Source: Xanthomarina arctica
Lineage (GTDB): Bacteria > Bacteroidota > Bacteroidia > Flavobacteriales > Flavobacteriaceae
Reading direction: 5' to 3'
DNA: 64,000 nucleotides
Assembly: GCF_014638915.1 (NCBI RefSeq)
Contig: NZ_BMFQ01000003.1
Coordinates: 248,001-312,000 of the forward strand
Part shown: positions 17,028-26,320 of the stretch, piece after piece
Numbering within the stretch: the stretch's first letter is position 1
Layout of the letters: every line of letters begins with the position of its first letter
The notes under the pieces: model-generated
The model's database searches: none
Seen by the model: only the letters and a program-made list of their open reading frames with translations
What the model was told of the DNA's origin: nothing
Program-made: the position numbers and the translations under genes

Positions 17028-18407
17028 ATGAAACACGAAACAAGAGAGCTCGATAATTATTTTCAAAATATGATTTCTGCTTTAGCAGAAAGTAGCAATA
17101 TGTGGATTATAGAGCATCCTGAAATAGTGGAAAGACTTAATATATGGGATTGGCAATCAGATTTAAAAAAAACAGAAAGAAAGGTTTTAGACCTATACAT
17201 TCAATCAAACTTTAATTTCAACATTGGTACCATAGCTATTAGTTGGGACAGCTACTATAATTTAGGTGCCACTATTTATTTTGCACCTACTAATGAATAC
17301 CAGGAATGGAAAAGTGAAGATTGGTTGGACTTTGATATTGATTTAAGTGATATAATCAATCCTATATTTTTAGGTATAGAAGATTGGTCGACCGAATTAG
17401 GTGATGAATTAGAACTCTTTAGCAACCTGTTTTCAGGAATAATAGCTTATGCATTTATTAATTCCTTTGAAAGTTCAGCTTTTAAAAAACTTAATAAAAC
17501 GGAACAATATATATTACTAAGTGCTACTTGTGAAGATAGCGAATTCTCACTTATTCATAATGCTGAAGAGCCTGAATCATACGATTTATACTTTCCTATC
17601 AATACACCACCTGTAACTGCTTCTGATGGTCATGGCGTCTTATTTGGACAAGCCTATTCTTATGACACAAAACACATTAGTAGCAATCAAACAAGACTTG
17701 GTTTTGTGCCTGATTCCATTGGATCTTTCCAACAGGTAGAAGAATTAGATCTTAGCCACGGGTATTTAAAAAACCTTCCGATAACGATTTTTCTATTACC
17801 AAAATTAATGACTTTAAACTTAAAGGCTAACAAACTAAAAACGATTAATGTTTGGTTAGATAAGCTTTTAAATTTAACCAACTTAGATATATCAAACAAT
17901 CTGCTTACAGAATTACCTAACACGCTTTGCTCTTTATCTAAATTGAAGCAATTACATTTAGAATACAATAAATTGATAACAATACCTAAAGGCATGGAGG
18001 TAATGAAAACCCTTGAATTTCTTAACCTGAATAGCAATACTATAGTAGAGTTACCTAAACTACCTGAGAACCTTACTTGGCTAAATTTATATAACAATCA
18101 ACTAAAAAGTCTTCCTGAATCGTTTAAAAACCTAAAAAATCTTGAAACGTTAGTGCTTTCAAAAAATGCATTTAGTTCTGTTCCTAAAGAAATATTTAAA
18201 CTCACGTCCTTAAAATCTATAGAATTAGGGGATAACATTATTGAAGATTTGCCAGATGAATTATTGTCTATGCCTAACCTAAAACAAATTAGAGTTTTTC
18301 CTAATATATTTTCAATTGAGAAAAGAAAAATACTCCGCGAAAAATATGGTGAAAGGTTATTTGTAGGATATGATACTAGTGAAAGTTCGTTTATGAAGAG
18401 GGTATAA
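17028..18407 (+). CDS. Leucine-rich-repeat protein with unknown N-terminal domain
   Basis: 459 residues, no signal peptide. Residues 1-220 form an acidic domain rich in Trp and Phe (WDWQSDLKKTE, WKSEDWLDFDIDLSDI) that I do not recognise. Residues 235-440 contain about nine regular LRRs of about 23 residues (QQVEELDLSHGYLKNLP, LPKLMTLNLKANKLKTI, LTNLDISNNLLTELP, LKQLHLEYNKLITIP, LETLVLSKNAFSSVP), the bacterial LxxLxLxxNxLxxLP type that builds a curved binding surface. The gene starts 24 bp after the interrupted gene and ends at a strong hairpin (18468-18511), so it closes the plus-strand gene run of the island. Confidence 0.75.
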   Translation: MKHETRELDNYFQNMISALAESSNMWIIEHPEIVERLNIWDWQSDLKKTERKVLDLYIQSNFNFNIGTIAISWDSYYNLGATIYFAPTNEYQEWKSEDWLDFDIDLSDIINPIFLGIEDWSTELGDELELFSNLFSGIIAYAFINSFESSAFKKLNKTEQYILLSATCEDSEFSLIHNAEEPESYDLYFPINTPPVTASDGHGVLFGQAYSYDTKHISSNQTRLGFVPDSIGSFQQVEELDLSHGYLKNLPITIFLLPKLMTLNLKANKLKTINVWLDKLLNLTNLDISNNLLTELPNTLCSLSKLKQLHLEYNKLITIPKGMEVMKTLEFLNLNSNTIVELPKLPENLTWLNLYNNQLKSLPESFKNLKNLETLVLSKNAFSSVPKEIFKLTSLKSIELGDNIIEDLPDELLSMPNLKQIRVFPNIFSIEKRKILREKYGERLFVGYDTSESSFMKRV

Positions 18408-18467
18408 ATTCAAGTTTTCAAAAACATGAACAGTTATTTTATAAATCTATTCCTGTAAAAATAAATG

Positions 18468-18511
18468 GAGTCTTTATTTCTTCTTAATAAACCTAAGATT
18501 AATAAAGACTC
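18468..18511. terminator. Terminator between convergent genes
   Basis: GAGTCTTTATT (18468-18478) and AATAAAGACTC (18501-18511) form a perfect 11-bp stem with a 22-nt loop, followed on the plus strand by ATTTTTT. It sits between the ends of the LRR gene (+) and the gene ending at 18531 (-) and could serve both. Confidence 0.6.
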
Positions 18512-18530
18512 ATTTTTTCTATAACCATTT

Positions 18531-20300
18531 TTATTCATGATTTAAAACACTCATAAATTCTTCATCGTTAAGGTAAGGAGCAAAGTCTGAATCAGCAATA
18601 AACTGTTTTGCTTTTTTCCCAAACATAGAGGCACGTTTTGCTGCCATGATTAGATTGTCTCTATCACCCTTAGCAGCAAAATAGCAAGCTAAATTGTAAA
18701 GTAAAGGGGAGTATCTACAATTATCCATGTTAAAATCCTTTACTAACACCTCCTCTAGCACTTTTTCACCAATGGCGTAATCCTTCGTATGAACACTTAA
18801 TACGATACCCATACTTGCTGCAACATAGTTGTTACTAGATGAATTTAAATATGGCAATAGTTTAACACAGAAGTGATCAAAAGTTTTTAACGCTGGGTCA
18901 TGTTCTTTTTTAACTATACAATCAGCCATTCGCTGTCCTGTATAGGCTGAAATTTGTCCTGCCCAATTTGGATCTTGACCCTGATTCTTAGCTAGTTTTT
19001 CCATAAATTCATTATAGGCTAGCAAATCATCATCAGAGTTATTGATTGTTTTAAAGAGTTTATCTAGCTTTCTTTTAAGGGCTGCATCTACTTTCTTTTG
19101 CTTAAGTTCTTCTAGACAGTTTGCTAATTTGTCCATAGCCAACTGGGTTTCTTCAGATTCATATAAAAAAAGATTCGAGTTTGGATAGCGGGTTTCAGGT
19201 TCAGACTCGGTCATCCATCTAATGATATTTCTGAAATCATCAATAAGTTGGTTTTTGAGTGTTTCGTTATCTGCTGTTAATTGCTCAATAAAGGCATGTG
19301 CTTTTTTTGAATCATTGAGATAAAGTGCAATTATAGCATCCCTATAGTCGTGTACACCACTCTTGGGATCTGTTATTAGCAGATTACAATAGAATGTTAA
19401 CACCTCAAATGAAACTTCTTGGTAGGCTCTGTCACGGATAAGCCTATAACCAAATGAAGATATCTCATCTAATGTTAATTTTAAGGAATGACCTTCAGAC
19501 TTGAGCATTGGTAATTCTAAGAGTGCCTTTTCGTAATTTTCTATTGGACCATCTTGAAGACTATCTACATAATCTTCTTGTAGAAGTCTCTTAATTTTTG
19601 TTTTTTCTAATTTCTTAAGAAACTTATCAAGCTCGGGAACTACTAAACTGGCGTCGTTTCCAAAATTTTCTGGTTCAGAGGTTTCATCGTTCAATTCAAA
19701 AAGTAAGCAAGGACTCCAGTCATGATTGTTTGCAAAAAAGTAAAAAGGTTTTTCAATTTTCAGTTTATTAAACGCATCACTCTGTACAACAGCCGACATG
19801 GCAAGGTGCATGGCGTAGAACATACGTGCTGTAAAAAGGTTGATAAAATCATCTATTAGCGCGTGTTCACCACCTTCACAGTCAATATAGGTAAAGAGTG
19901 GAAAACAAGCATCAGCCACATTAAATCCGCCACAATCACTAAACTCATTTTTACCAAACTGTAAACCACCATCAAAATCATCTCTAACCCGAGCTGTTTT
20001 ATCTGATTTAAAACCTTTAAGATTAGGCAATTTCTTGAAACTGCTGTAACCATAACCTAGCGCATAGGGTGCCTCATCACCATCATAATACCACTCAAAA
20101 CCTGCAGCTTGAATAACAACGGTGTCATTATTCCATCTAAACGATTCTTGTAGGGTGTTAATCATATAATTAACAACATTATCCAGCGGTTGTTGATCGT
20201 AGTATTCCAAAAGAGGTTCTAACTTTTTTGGCACTTTGGTAAAGGCTTTTCTCGCTAATGTCATTCTTGACAAAAGCTCTTTTTTAATGATATTATTCAT
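18531..20300 (-). CDS. Hypothetical protein, large two-part island protein
   Basis: 589 residues, no signal peptide. Residues about 55-200 (VVIQAAGFEWYYDGDEAPYALGYG, DDFDGGLQFGK, GEHALIDDFINLF, KPFYFFANNHDWSPCLLFEL) loosely follow the pattern of the duplicated domain at 11530-12076, where VLEYPGTVTDPFDG, HAFIQLHAIFDKL and GRAHDEDPVLIY occupy matching places. A distant relationship is possible but unproven. The C-terminal 80 residues (YSPLLYNLACYFAAKGDRDNLI...YLNDEEFMSVL) look like a TPR-type helical pair. It is convergent with the LRR gene and transcribed apart from it. Confidence 0.65.
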   Translation of the reverse strand: MNNIIKKELLSRMTLARKAFTKVPKKLEPLLEYYDQQPLDNVVNYMINTLQESFRWNNDTVVIQAAGFEWYYDGDEAPYALGYGYSSFKKLPNLKGFKSDKTARVRDDFDGGLQFGKNEFSDCGGFNVADACFPLFTYIDCEGGEHALIDDFINLFTARMFYAMHLAMSAVVQSDAFNKLKIEKPFYFFANNHDWSPCLLFELNDETSEPENFGNDASLVVPELDKFLKKLEKTKIKRLLQEDYVDSLQDGPIENYEKALLELPMLKSEGHSLKLTLDEISSFGYRLIRDRAYQEVSFEVLTFYCNLLITDPKSGVHDYRDAIIALYLNDSKKAHAFIEQLTADNETLKNQLIDDFRNIIRWMTESEPETRYPNSNLFLYESEETQLAMDKLANCLEELKQKKVDAALKRKLDKLFKTINNSDDDLLAYNEFMEKLAKNQGQDPNWAGQISAYTGQRMADCIVKKEHDPALKTFDHFCVKLLPYLNSSSNNYVAASMGIVLSVHTKDYAIGEKVLEEVLVKDFNMDNCRYSPLLYNLACYFAAKGDRDNLIMAAKRASMFGKKAKQFIADSDFAPYLNDEEFMSVLNHE

Positions 20301-20432
20301 ATTGTAATATGTCTTATGTGATATATTTCTCTATTATTAATTCCTGTTTTGATGGTATTAATTACTCATAAAAAGTACCAATTTAACCAGCGGTTTACTT
20401 ATAATTCAATTTTTAAAACGCCTTTTTAGATG

Positions 20433-21599
20433 CTAATTTTCGCTAATTTCGGCACCGGCATACGTGTGGTTTTTATCTTTATAAACCCAGCTATCTTTCT
20501 CTATAGCTCCAAAAGTTTCCAAATCGACACCTTCCATTTTAACGCCCCAGTGATAGACGTGGTTTTTGTCCCGAGCATATTGGTCGTAGTCATAAAGCGC
20601 AAAGGTTGCTAAATCCACACCGGCAATTTTCTTACCATCATAGTAAACGTTTTGGTCATCTTTTGCATAGGCTTTAGTAGCGCTTTCTAAGACCATGAAA
20701 TGCGTTCTGTTGGCATCTTCCATCAATACGCCTTCGTAAATCACGCTATTGTCAAATAGAAGATAGTCCTTATGTAAAAAGGCTATATTATCTAAAGACT
20801 CATAACTGAATTTTTTGAGTTGGCTTGGATCTCCTCCATCGTTCGTCCTCAAGTAATCGTAGATAAAATGTGCGTCTGCCACGTATCTTTCATTGAGCAT
20901 TTTGAATGTTAGAGGATCTATCTCACAGGGTATGATGTCAAAAGAACTTCTTTTATAAACCCTATGGTTGTCTTTGCAGAAATAATCGTTGATGGGCGTG
21001 AAAGTCTCATAGTGGACGTCTATCATTTTATAGCCATAAAACCAGTTTTCAGCATCGGTTCCCCACTCCCAATCTTCAGATTCTTTGTAGGTTTCAGGAT
21101 CTGCACCTTCAAGAACAAACAATTTTTTATCGGTTTTTAAGGTGCTTTGAATCGAATAAGCCATATTTTCAATAGGGATATATACATGGTCTTTATCAAA
21201 CCCTAATCTATTTGAAGTTCTAAAGGAATGGATATCGACTTCGTCATCAATAATATATTGACAAAAGAAAATATGGTCCTTGTCTTTAGCAAAATCGCTA
21301 GACAAAGGCATAAAAGATTTCACATCTGCATCTAAAGTTTGATTTCCTAATTCGAACCAATTGCCCATGGGACTATATCGAATCTCTTTTCCCGATTTAC
21401 CATAGTAGTAATTATTTGAAATTTCTTTGTTGACTGCTCCGGAAAATGGACTACAGGCTTGCCCAATAAAAGAGGCCATTGCTAACAGGATGAACCCGAC
21501 AGGAGACGCCTTCGATTTGGTTATTTTTTTAATAATTATATTTAGTATCATAACGGCTAGAAATGCAGTTAAGTAAGGGTGGTTATAGAAAAATTGCAT
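20433..21599 (-). CDS. DKNYY-repeat protein, membrane-associated
   Basis: 388 residues. The body contains many copies of the DKNYY-family signature: FAKDKDHIFFCQYI, GFDKDHVYIPI, FCKDNHRVYKRSS, YAKDDQNVYYDGKKI, YARDKNHVYHWGVKMEGV, YKDKNHTYAGAEI. Each is followed by a DxxTF-type segment (DPLTFKMLN, DLATFALYD, DLETFGAIE). The N-terminus has two hydrophobic stretches (residues 9-25 and about 34-50), so the repeats are probably outside the cytoplasm. The family has no known biochemical role. It lies next to the island and is transcribed in the same direction as the 18531-20300 gene, with 132 bp between. Confidence 0.8.
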   Translation of the reverse strand: MQFFYNHPYLTAFLAVMILNIIIKKITKSKASPVGFILLAMASFIGQACSPFSGAVNKEISNNYYYGKSGKEIRYSPMGNWFELGNQTLDADVKSFMPLSSDFAKDKDHIFFCQYIIDDEVDIHSFRTSNRLGFDKDHVYIPIENMAYSIQSTLKTDKKLFVLEGADPETYKESEDWEWGTDAENWFYGYKMIDVHYETFTPINDYFCKDNHRVYKRSSFDIIPCEIDPLTFKMLNERYVADAHFIYDYLRTNDGGDPSQLKKFSYESLDNIAFLHKDYLLFDNSVIYEGVLMEDANRTHFMVLESATKAYAKDDQNVYYDGKKIAGVDLATFALYDYDQYARDKNHVYHWGVKMEGVDLETFGAIEKDSWVYKDKNHTYAGAEISEN

Positions 21600-21959
21600 G
21601 AGGCGAATATAAACAAACTATTCAAATTATAATACCATAAAATGTCTCTAAAAAACAGCCTATTGTAGATTAACAGGTCTAAAAACACTGTTCTTAAAAA
21701 AAAAATTAAACCTATCACATAGAATAAATATTTCGCTTATTTTGGTTTGAACAGGAGCACGTTTATAAAATTCTTTTTTCCTCTTACGGCTAACCGTAAA
21801 ATAACAACTTAGAACTTGCTTAATTTCACTGATAAAATAGTATTAATTAAAATACTTCTTAGCACATTGAGGTATTTTAATTTAAAGCTTTTATATTAGT
21901 ATTTTTGCTAAACTCTGATACATTTTCACTTTTGGTGAACCATTTAAAACAACTAGAAT
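21600..21959. other. Intergenic region with recurrent upstream element
   Basis: A 360-bp AT-rich gap between divergent genes. Its only recognisable content is the inverted repeat plus 18-mer at 21845-21900, annotated separately. No ORF or RNA gene seen. Confidence 0.6.
21845..21900 (+). promoter_or_regulatory. Recurrent upstream element, copy C
   Basis: A perfect inverted repeat AATTAAAATAC (21845-21855) / GTATTTTAATT (21872-21882) is followed directly by TAAAGCTTTTATATTAGT (21883-21900). Right after it comes TATTTTTG (21900-21907), an exact TAnnTTTG -7 box, 53 bp before the ATG at 21960. This is the most promoter-like of the three copies. Confidence 0.55.
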
Positions 21960-23237
21960 ATGAACGAAATTATTTGTCCGAATTGTAAGAAAGCCTTTAA
22001 AGTTGATGAAGCTGGATTTGCAGACATTTTAAAGCAAGTGAGAGATCATCAATTTGAAGAAGAATTGAAGAATCGCCTAGAACTTGCTGAAAACGACAAA
22101 ATAAATGCTGTAAAACTTGCTGAGGCCAATCTTAAAAATTTATTACAAGGACATCTTGTAAAAAAGGACAGGGAAATAAGTGATCTAAAAGCACAAAATG
22201 AACGTTCTCTTGCCGAGCAATTAGCCAAGAAAGAAGCTGAAATTTCTGAAATGAAATCGAAAATTCAAAACGCGGATATCGAACAGAGATTAAAAGTATC
22301 TGAAGCTATTAAGAGCATCGAAAAAGAGCGTGATACCTTAGCAAGTAACTTAAGAGTGAATGAAACTGAAAAGCAGTTATTAGAAAAATCGATTAATGAA
22401 AAGTTTAACGATAAGTTACTAGTAAAGGACGAAACCATCAAGATGAAAGATGATGAGATTGCCCGTTTAAAAGATTTTAAGCAGAAACTTTCTACCAAAA
22501 TGATTGGGGAAACCTTGGAACAACATTGTGAGTCCGAATTCAACAAGCTTCGAGCTACAGCTTTCCAAAACGCATATTTTGAAAAAGATAATGATGCCAG
22601 AGGAGGTAATAAAGGGGATTTTATTTATAGAGAAACGGACGAGGCTGGGAATGAAATTATTTCCATAATGTTCGAAATGAAAAATGAGAACGATGAAACC
22701 GCTACCAAAAAGAAAAATGAAGACTTTTTTGCCAAACTGGATAAAGACCGAATAGAAAAAAAATGTGAATATGCCGTGCTTGTTTCCTTACTGGAAACGG
22801 ACAACGAACTTTATAATACAGGCATTGTTGATGTGTCTTATAAGTTCAAAAAGATGTATGTGGTGAGGCCTCAATTTTTTATTCCTATAATCACTTTGCT
22901 TCGTAATGCCGCTATGAATTCCATGCAATACAAAGCAGAACTTAACTTAATTAGAAATCAGAATGTGGACATTACCAATTTTGAAGAAAAAATAGATGCC
23001 TTTAGAAAAGGGTTTGCTTATAACTATGATTTAGCGAGTAGGAAGTTTAAAACCGCTATTGATGAAATAGACAAAACCATTAGCCATCTTCAAAAAACGA
23101 AGGATGCACTGTTGTCTTCGGAAAACAATTTACGCTTAGCAAATAACAAGGCAGACGATTTAACTATTAAGAAATTAACCCATGGAAACCCAACTATGAA
23201 AGCACAATTTGACTCGCTTTCTGGTTCTGATGAATAA
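21960..23237 (+). CDS. DUF2130 domain protein with zinc ribbon and coiled coil
   Basis: 425 residues. The N-terminus [12 protein letters not shown] is a CxxC zinc-ribbon half. Residues 35-180 form a long coiled coil rich in E, K, L and A. The C-terminal domain ([66 protein letters not shown]) matches DUF2130. Its I-x-F-E-M-K-N segment resembles the (D/E)xK strand of nuclease folds, a reading I infer rather than know. Proteins of this family are widespread and uncharacterised. A recurrent promoter-like element lies directly upstream. Confidence 0.85.
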   Translation: MNEIICPNCKKAFKVDEAGFADILKQVRDHQFEEELKNRLELAENDKINAVKLAEANLKNLLQGHLVKKDREISDLKAQNERSLAEQLAKKEAEISEMKSKIQNADIEQRLKVSEAIKSIEKERDTLASNLRVNETEKQLLEKSINEKFNDKLLVKDETIKMKDDEIARLKDFKQKLSTKMIGETLEQHCESEFNKLRATAFQNAYFEKDNDARGGNKGDFIYRETDEAGNEIISIMFEMKNENDETATKKKNEDFFAKLDKDRIEKKCEYAVLVSLLETDNELYNTGIVDVSYKFKKMYVVRPQFFIPIITLLRNAAMNSMQYKAELNLIRNQNVDITNFEEKIDAFRKGFAYNYDLASRKFKTAIDEIDKTISHLQKTKDALLSSENNLRLANNKADDLTIKKLTHGNPTMKAQFDSLSGSDE

Positions 23238-23355
23238 CCCATAATTGGATACATTTTGGAAGCTCATTAGAAAAATCTGCTAATTAATAAGATTCCTGCC
23301 CTAGCATTAATATGCTTTTGCAGAACACCTATTTTAGAGTTAATTAAAGAAAAAC

Positions 23356-23988
23356 ATGTTCGGAATAATAAACTTTGAAGCTTTTTTAATTGCTGGACTG
23401 ATTCTGAATCTGACTCCAGGAGCGGATACCATGTACATTCTTGGCAGAAGTATCTCTCAAGGTAAAAAGGCAGGTGTTTTATCCGCTTTGGGGATATCTA
23501 CTGGAGCCATTTTCCATATCATTTTTGCCACTTTGGGCTTGTCTATTATTCTCGCTAAATCTGCAACCGCTTTCGAAATCGTTAAATATTTGGGAGCGGC
23601 TTATTTGATCTTTTTAGGCTTAAAAAGCATCTTTAAAAAAACGGAAGAATCTTTTGAGTTAAGTACAAAAGAAACCAAAGTCAACTATAAAAAAATTTAT
23701 TTATCTGGCGTCCTTACTAATATATTGAATCCAAAAGTCGCCTTATTTTTTCTAGCTTTTTTACCGCAATTTATTGATCCGAACTATGGGCAAAGTTCCC
23801 TTTCCTTTCTCATATTGGGACTAACTTTTTTATTTACAGGAACTGTCTGGTGTCTGATTTTAGCTTTGTTTGCTTCAAAATTATCAGACAGGATTCGGAA
23901 AAACTATAGAATAAAAAGGGTGTTGGATAAGATTACAGGAGGCATTTTTATTGCGCTTGGCATCAAACTAGCCTTGATGAGAAAATAG
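23356..23988 (+). CDS. LysE/RhtB family amino-acid exporter
   Basis: 210 residues with five or six hydrophobic segments. The family signature near the N-terminus is clear (LILNLTPGADTMYILGRSISQGKKAGVLSALGISTGAIFH), and the conserved second half appears as GVLTNILNPKVALFFLAFLPQF. The length is typical for LysE-type translocators, inner-membrane exporters of amino acids or homoserine lactones. It ends 4 bp from the end of the convergent TonB receptor gene. The exported substrate cannot be told. Confidence 0.93.
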   Translation: MFGIINFEAFLIAGLILNLTPGADTMYILGRSISQGKKAGVLSALGISTGAIFHIIFATLGLSIILAKSATAFEIVKYLGAAYLIFLGLKSIFKKTEESFELSTKETKVNYKKIYLSGVLTNILNPKVALFFLAFLPQFIDPNYGQSSLSFLILGLTFLFTGTVWCLILALFASKLSDRIRKNYRIKRVLDKITGGIFIALGIKLALMRK

Positions 23989-23992
23989 GTTT

Positions 23993-26284
23993 TTAAATAG
24001 CATAGGCCATTTTAAACCCAGCAAACCAATTTCTAGGCATGCCTGGGTAAAAATAACGCGGTTCCGTATTACCAAATCCTACAGCGTTAATTAGAATGGA
24101 GGAAGCATAAGCTGTATTTGTAAAGTTATTAATCCCTGCATTTATTTCAAATGAAAGCTGTTTTGTGATGTTATTGTTATAAGATACTTTGGTGTTAAAT
24201 ACCGTATATTCATCTGAGGTTAATGTATTTGCATCGTCTAGTGGCATCTCTCCCACATATAGAAAATTGGTATAGAACTGAACATTTTTATAACCCAGAT
24301 GTAAGCCACCATTCACTTTGTTATTTGGCACACCCGTGAGTTTGTTTCCAGAATAATCCAGATTTCCATCTACAAAATCTATAAATCTATTATCAGAAAA
24401 CTCAGCATTTACATATGGTGAAAGCAGGAATCCATTGGCAAATATTTCTGTATACGACAAAGATAATTCGATGCCTTTGTGTTGTGTTTTACCTGCATTT
24501 CGACCCACATATTGATCTTCGCCAACACGGTCTGCCACAAGCAGGTTCTCAATATCCAATAAGTAGCCTGCGAGTTGTATCTGTAATTTGTTTTTGAAGA
24601 AAAAGGCTTTGGTACCAACTTCATAATTAATTCCTGTTTCAGGACCTAAATCTGGATTCACGAGTCCTTCGGGCGTTAGAGTTTCTTCGAGAGAAGGATA
24701 ATTAAAGCCGCGACTGATACTTACATACCCTTCAACACTTGGATTGAAACGATATAAGATGTTCATGTTGGGAGCAAAAATAGGGTCGAAATTTCGATCT
24801 GTACTTCTATTCTGTTCGCCCATATTAAAATGGTCTATAAATTGGTAGTTTGTGCTGTTAAAATTCAAACCAAACTGCGCTTCTAACTTATTGGTAAAAG
24901 GTAAGGTGATGGTTGCAAAGACATTTAAGTTATTCCGTTTTTCTTGATTATTGCTCAACAATTCTCCTTCTAAACTGCCATTTCCGTTATTAGTCTCGTA
25001 TAGATTTCCTAAGGTTTTCCAGTGATACTGATCCCTGTAAAGTTCGCCACCAAAGCTCAAATTGGCTACTTTCTTTAAAAATTGAAAGTCTTTTGCAAAG
25101 AGGGTTCTAGCACCATAGCCATTGGTATATTCATCTAAAATATTAAAAGGTCGTGGTTCGTAGTGATCCAAATAGGAGTAAAAAACAGAGGTGGTATTGC
25201 TAAAATCATCCGTAAAACGGTGGGTATAATTTAAGCCTGTTAACAATTGTTTGTTATCTTCATAGCCCTGTGCTTCATTCCAGGTATAGGCTGCTTGAGA
25301 TGGATCTTCTTCAAAAGCCGTTTTACCTATGGAGCTTGATATTTGCGCCACATAAGCGTTATAATTAAACAAAAAACCTATATCGTTTTTATCATTTATG
25401 CGATAATTGGACGTAAGCAATACCGCATTTCGATTGTAGTTACTGTTCTCTCGAAACCCATCGGATTCGAAATGGTCGTAGTTCAAATTAAGAGATACTT
25501 TTTCGTTAGCAGTTGCAACAGACACATTGTTTTTTAACATCCCAAAACTGCCTAAAGTCAGACTACTTTCAAAATAAGTTTCACCTGCTTGGGCTTGTTT
25601 TGAATTAAGTAATAAGGTGCCACCCAAATTGGTACCGTATTGGGTAGCTTTCGGACCTTTAACAATCTCTAAGCTTTCAATATCTTCTGGATTAAAGGCA
25701 TCTATTGCTGTTTCACCTATGCCATTTGTAATAGGAATGCCGTTAAAATAACCTCGAATTTTATTGGTGCCATATAAGGTTCTAGAACCCACACCGCGAA
25801 TAACTATGCGATTGGTATTTATGGCGCCACTTTGGATATAAACTCCTGGGATTTCGTTTATAGCTAAAGTTAAATCTGTAGGACTAAATTCTTTTAATTT
25901 TTGAGATGAAATCTTAGCCGTAGGAATAATCACTTGACTTTCCTTTTGGTAGGTGGAAGATAAAATAATTTCATCTAGGTCTTGGGTATTATCTAAGGCA
26001 ACTAGCCTGATTAGGCTAAAAGCTTTAACCAAAGTAACTGTTTTTACATCATAATTGAAATGCTTTAGTTCAATTATAATAGGAAGCTGATAGACTTCTG
26101 GCAAGGTAAATTCACCTTCTTCATTGGTTTCAGTAATCTTTTTATCGTCTAAAAAAATAGCAACTCCTGAGATAGGAATTTTAGAAATATCTGTAACTAA
26201 ACCACTCGGATTTTGAGCGATTAAAGGGTTTAATATGACGGTTAAAAAAATAACCGTCATTAATTTACATGCTTTAAATATCAT
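23993..26284 (-). CDS. TonB-dependent outer-membrane receptor
   Basis: 763 residues. A signal peptide (about residues 1-23, ending NPLIAQNP) is followed by a carboxypeptidase-D-like regulatory domain (SGLVTDISKIPISGVAIFLDDKKITETNEEGEF). The plug follows (LAINEIPGVYIQSGAINTNRIVIRGVGSRTLYG, ESLEIVKGPKATQYGTNLGG), then a long beta-barrel ending RNWFAGFKMAYAI. There is no SusD partner, which points to an iron-siderophore or cofactor-type receptor rather than a Sus pair. It is 36 bp downstream of the sorbosone-dehydrogenase-like lipoprotein gene on the same strand, so the two are probably co-transcribed. Confidence 0.93.
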   Translation of the reverse strand: MIFKACKLMTVIFLTVILNPLIAQNPSGLVTDISKIPISGVAIFLDDKKITETNEEGEFTLPEVYQLPIIIELKHFNYDVKTVTLVKAFSLIRLVALDNTQDLDEIILSSTYQKESQVIIPTAKISSQKLKEFSPTDLTLAINEIPGVYIQSGAINTNRIVIRGVGSRTLYGTNKIRGYFNGIPITNGIGETAIDAFNPEDIESLEIVKGPKATQYGTNLGGTLLLNSKQAQAGETYFESSLTLGSFGMLKNNVSVATANEKVSLNLNYDHFESDGFRENSNYNRNAVLLTSNYRINDKNDIGFLFNYNAYVAQISSSIGKTAFEEDPSQAAYTWNEAQGYEDNKQLLTGLNYTHRFTDDFSNTTSVFYSYLDHYEPRPFNILDEYTNGYGARTLFAKDFQFLKKVANLSFGGELYRDQYHWKTLGNLYETNNGNGSLEGELLSNNQEKRNNLNVFATITLPFTNKLEAQFGLNFNSTNYQFIDHFNMGEQNRSTDRNFDPIFAPNMNILYRFNPSVEGYVSISRGFNYPSLEETLTPEGLVNPDLGPETGINYEVGTKAFFFKNKLQIQLAGYLLDIENLLVADRVGEDQYVGRNAGKTQHKGIELSLSYTEIFANGFLLSPYVNAEFSDNRFIDFVDGNLDYSGNKLTGVPNNKVNGGLHLGYKNVQFYTNFLYVGEMPLDDANTLTSDEYTVFNTKVSYNNNITKQLSFEINAGINNFTNTAYASSILINAVGFGNTEPRYFYPGMPRNWFAGFKMAYAI

Positions 26285-26320
26285 AACATTTTAGGCATTG
26301 CCTATTAAAAAAACGGGTAG

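Noticed and set aside
23993-26284. SusC/SusD utilisation pair
   Set aside because: No SusD-type lipoprotein is adjacent, and the receptor is of the ordinary TonB type.
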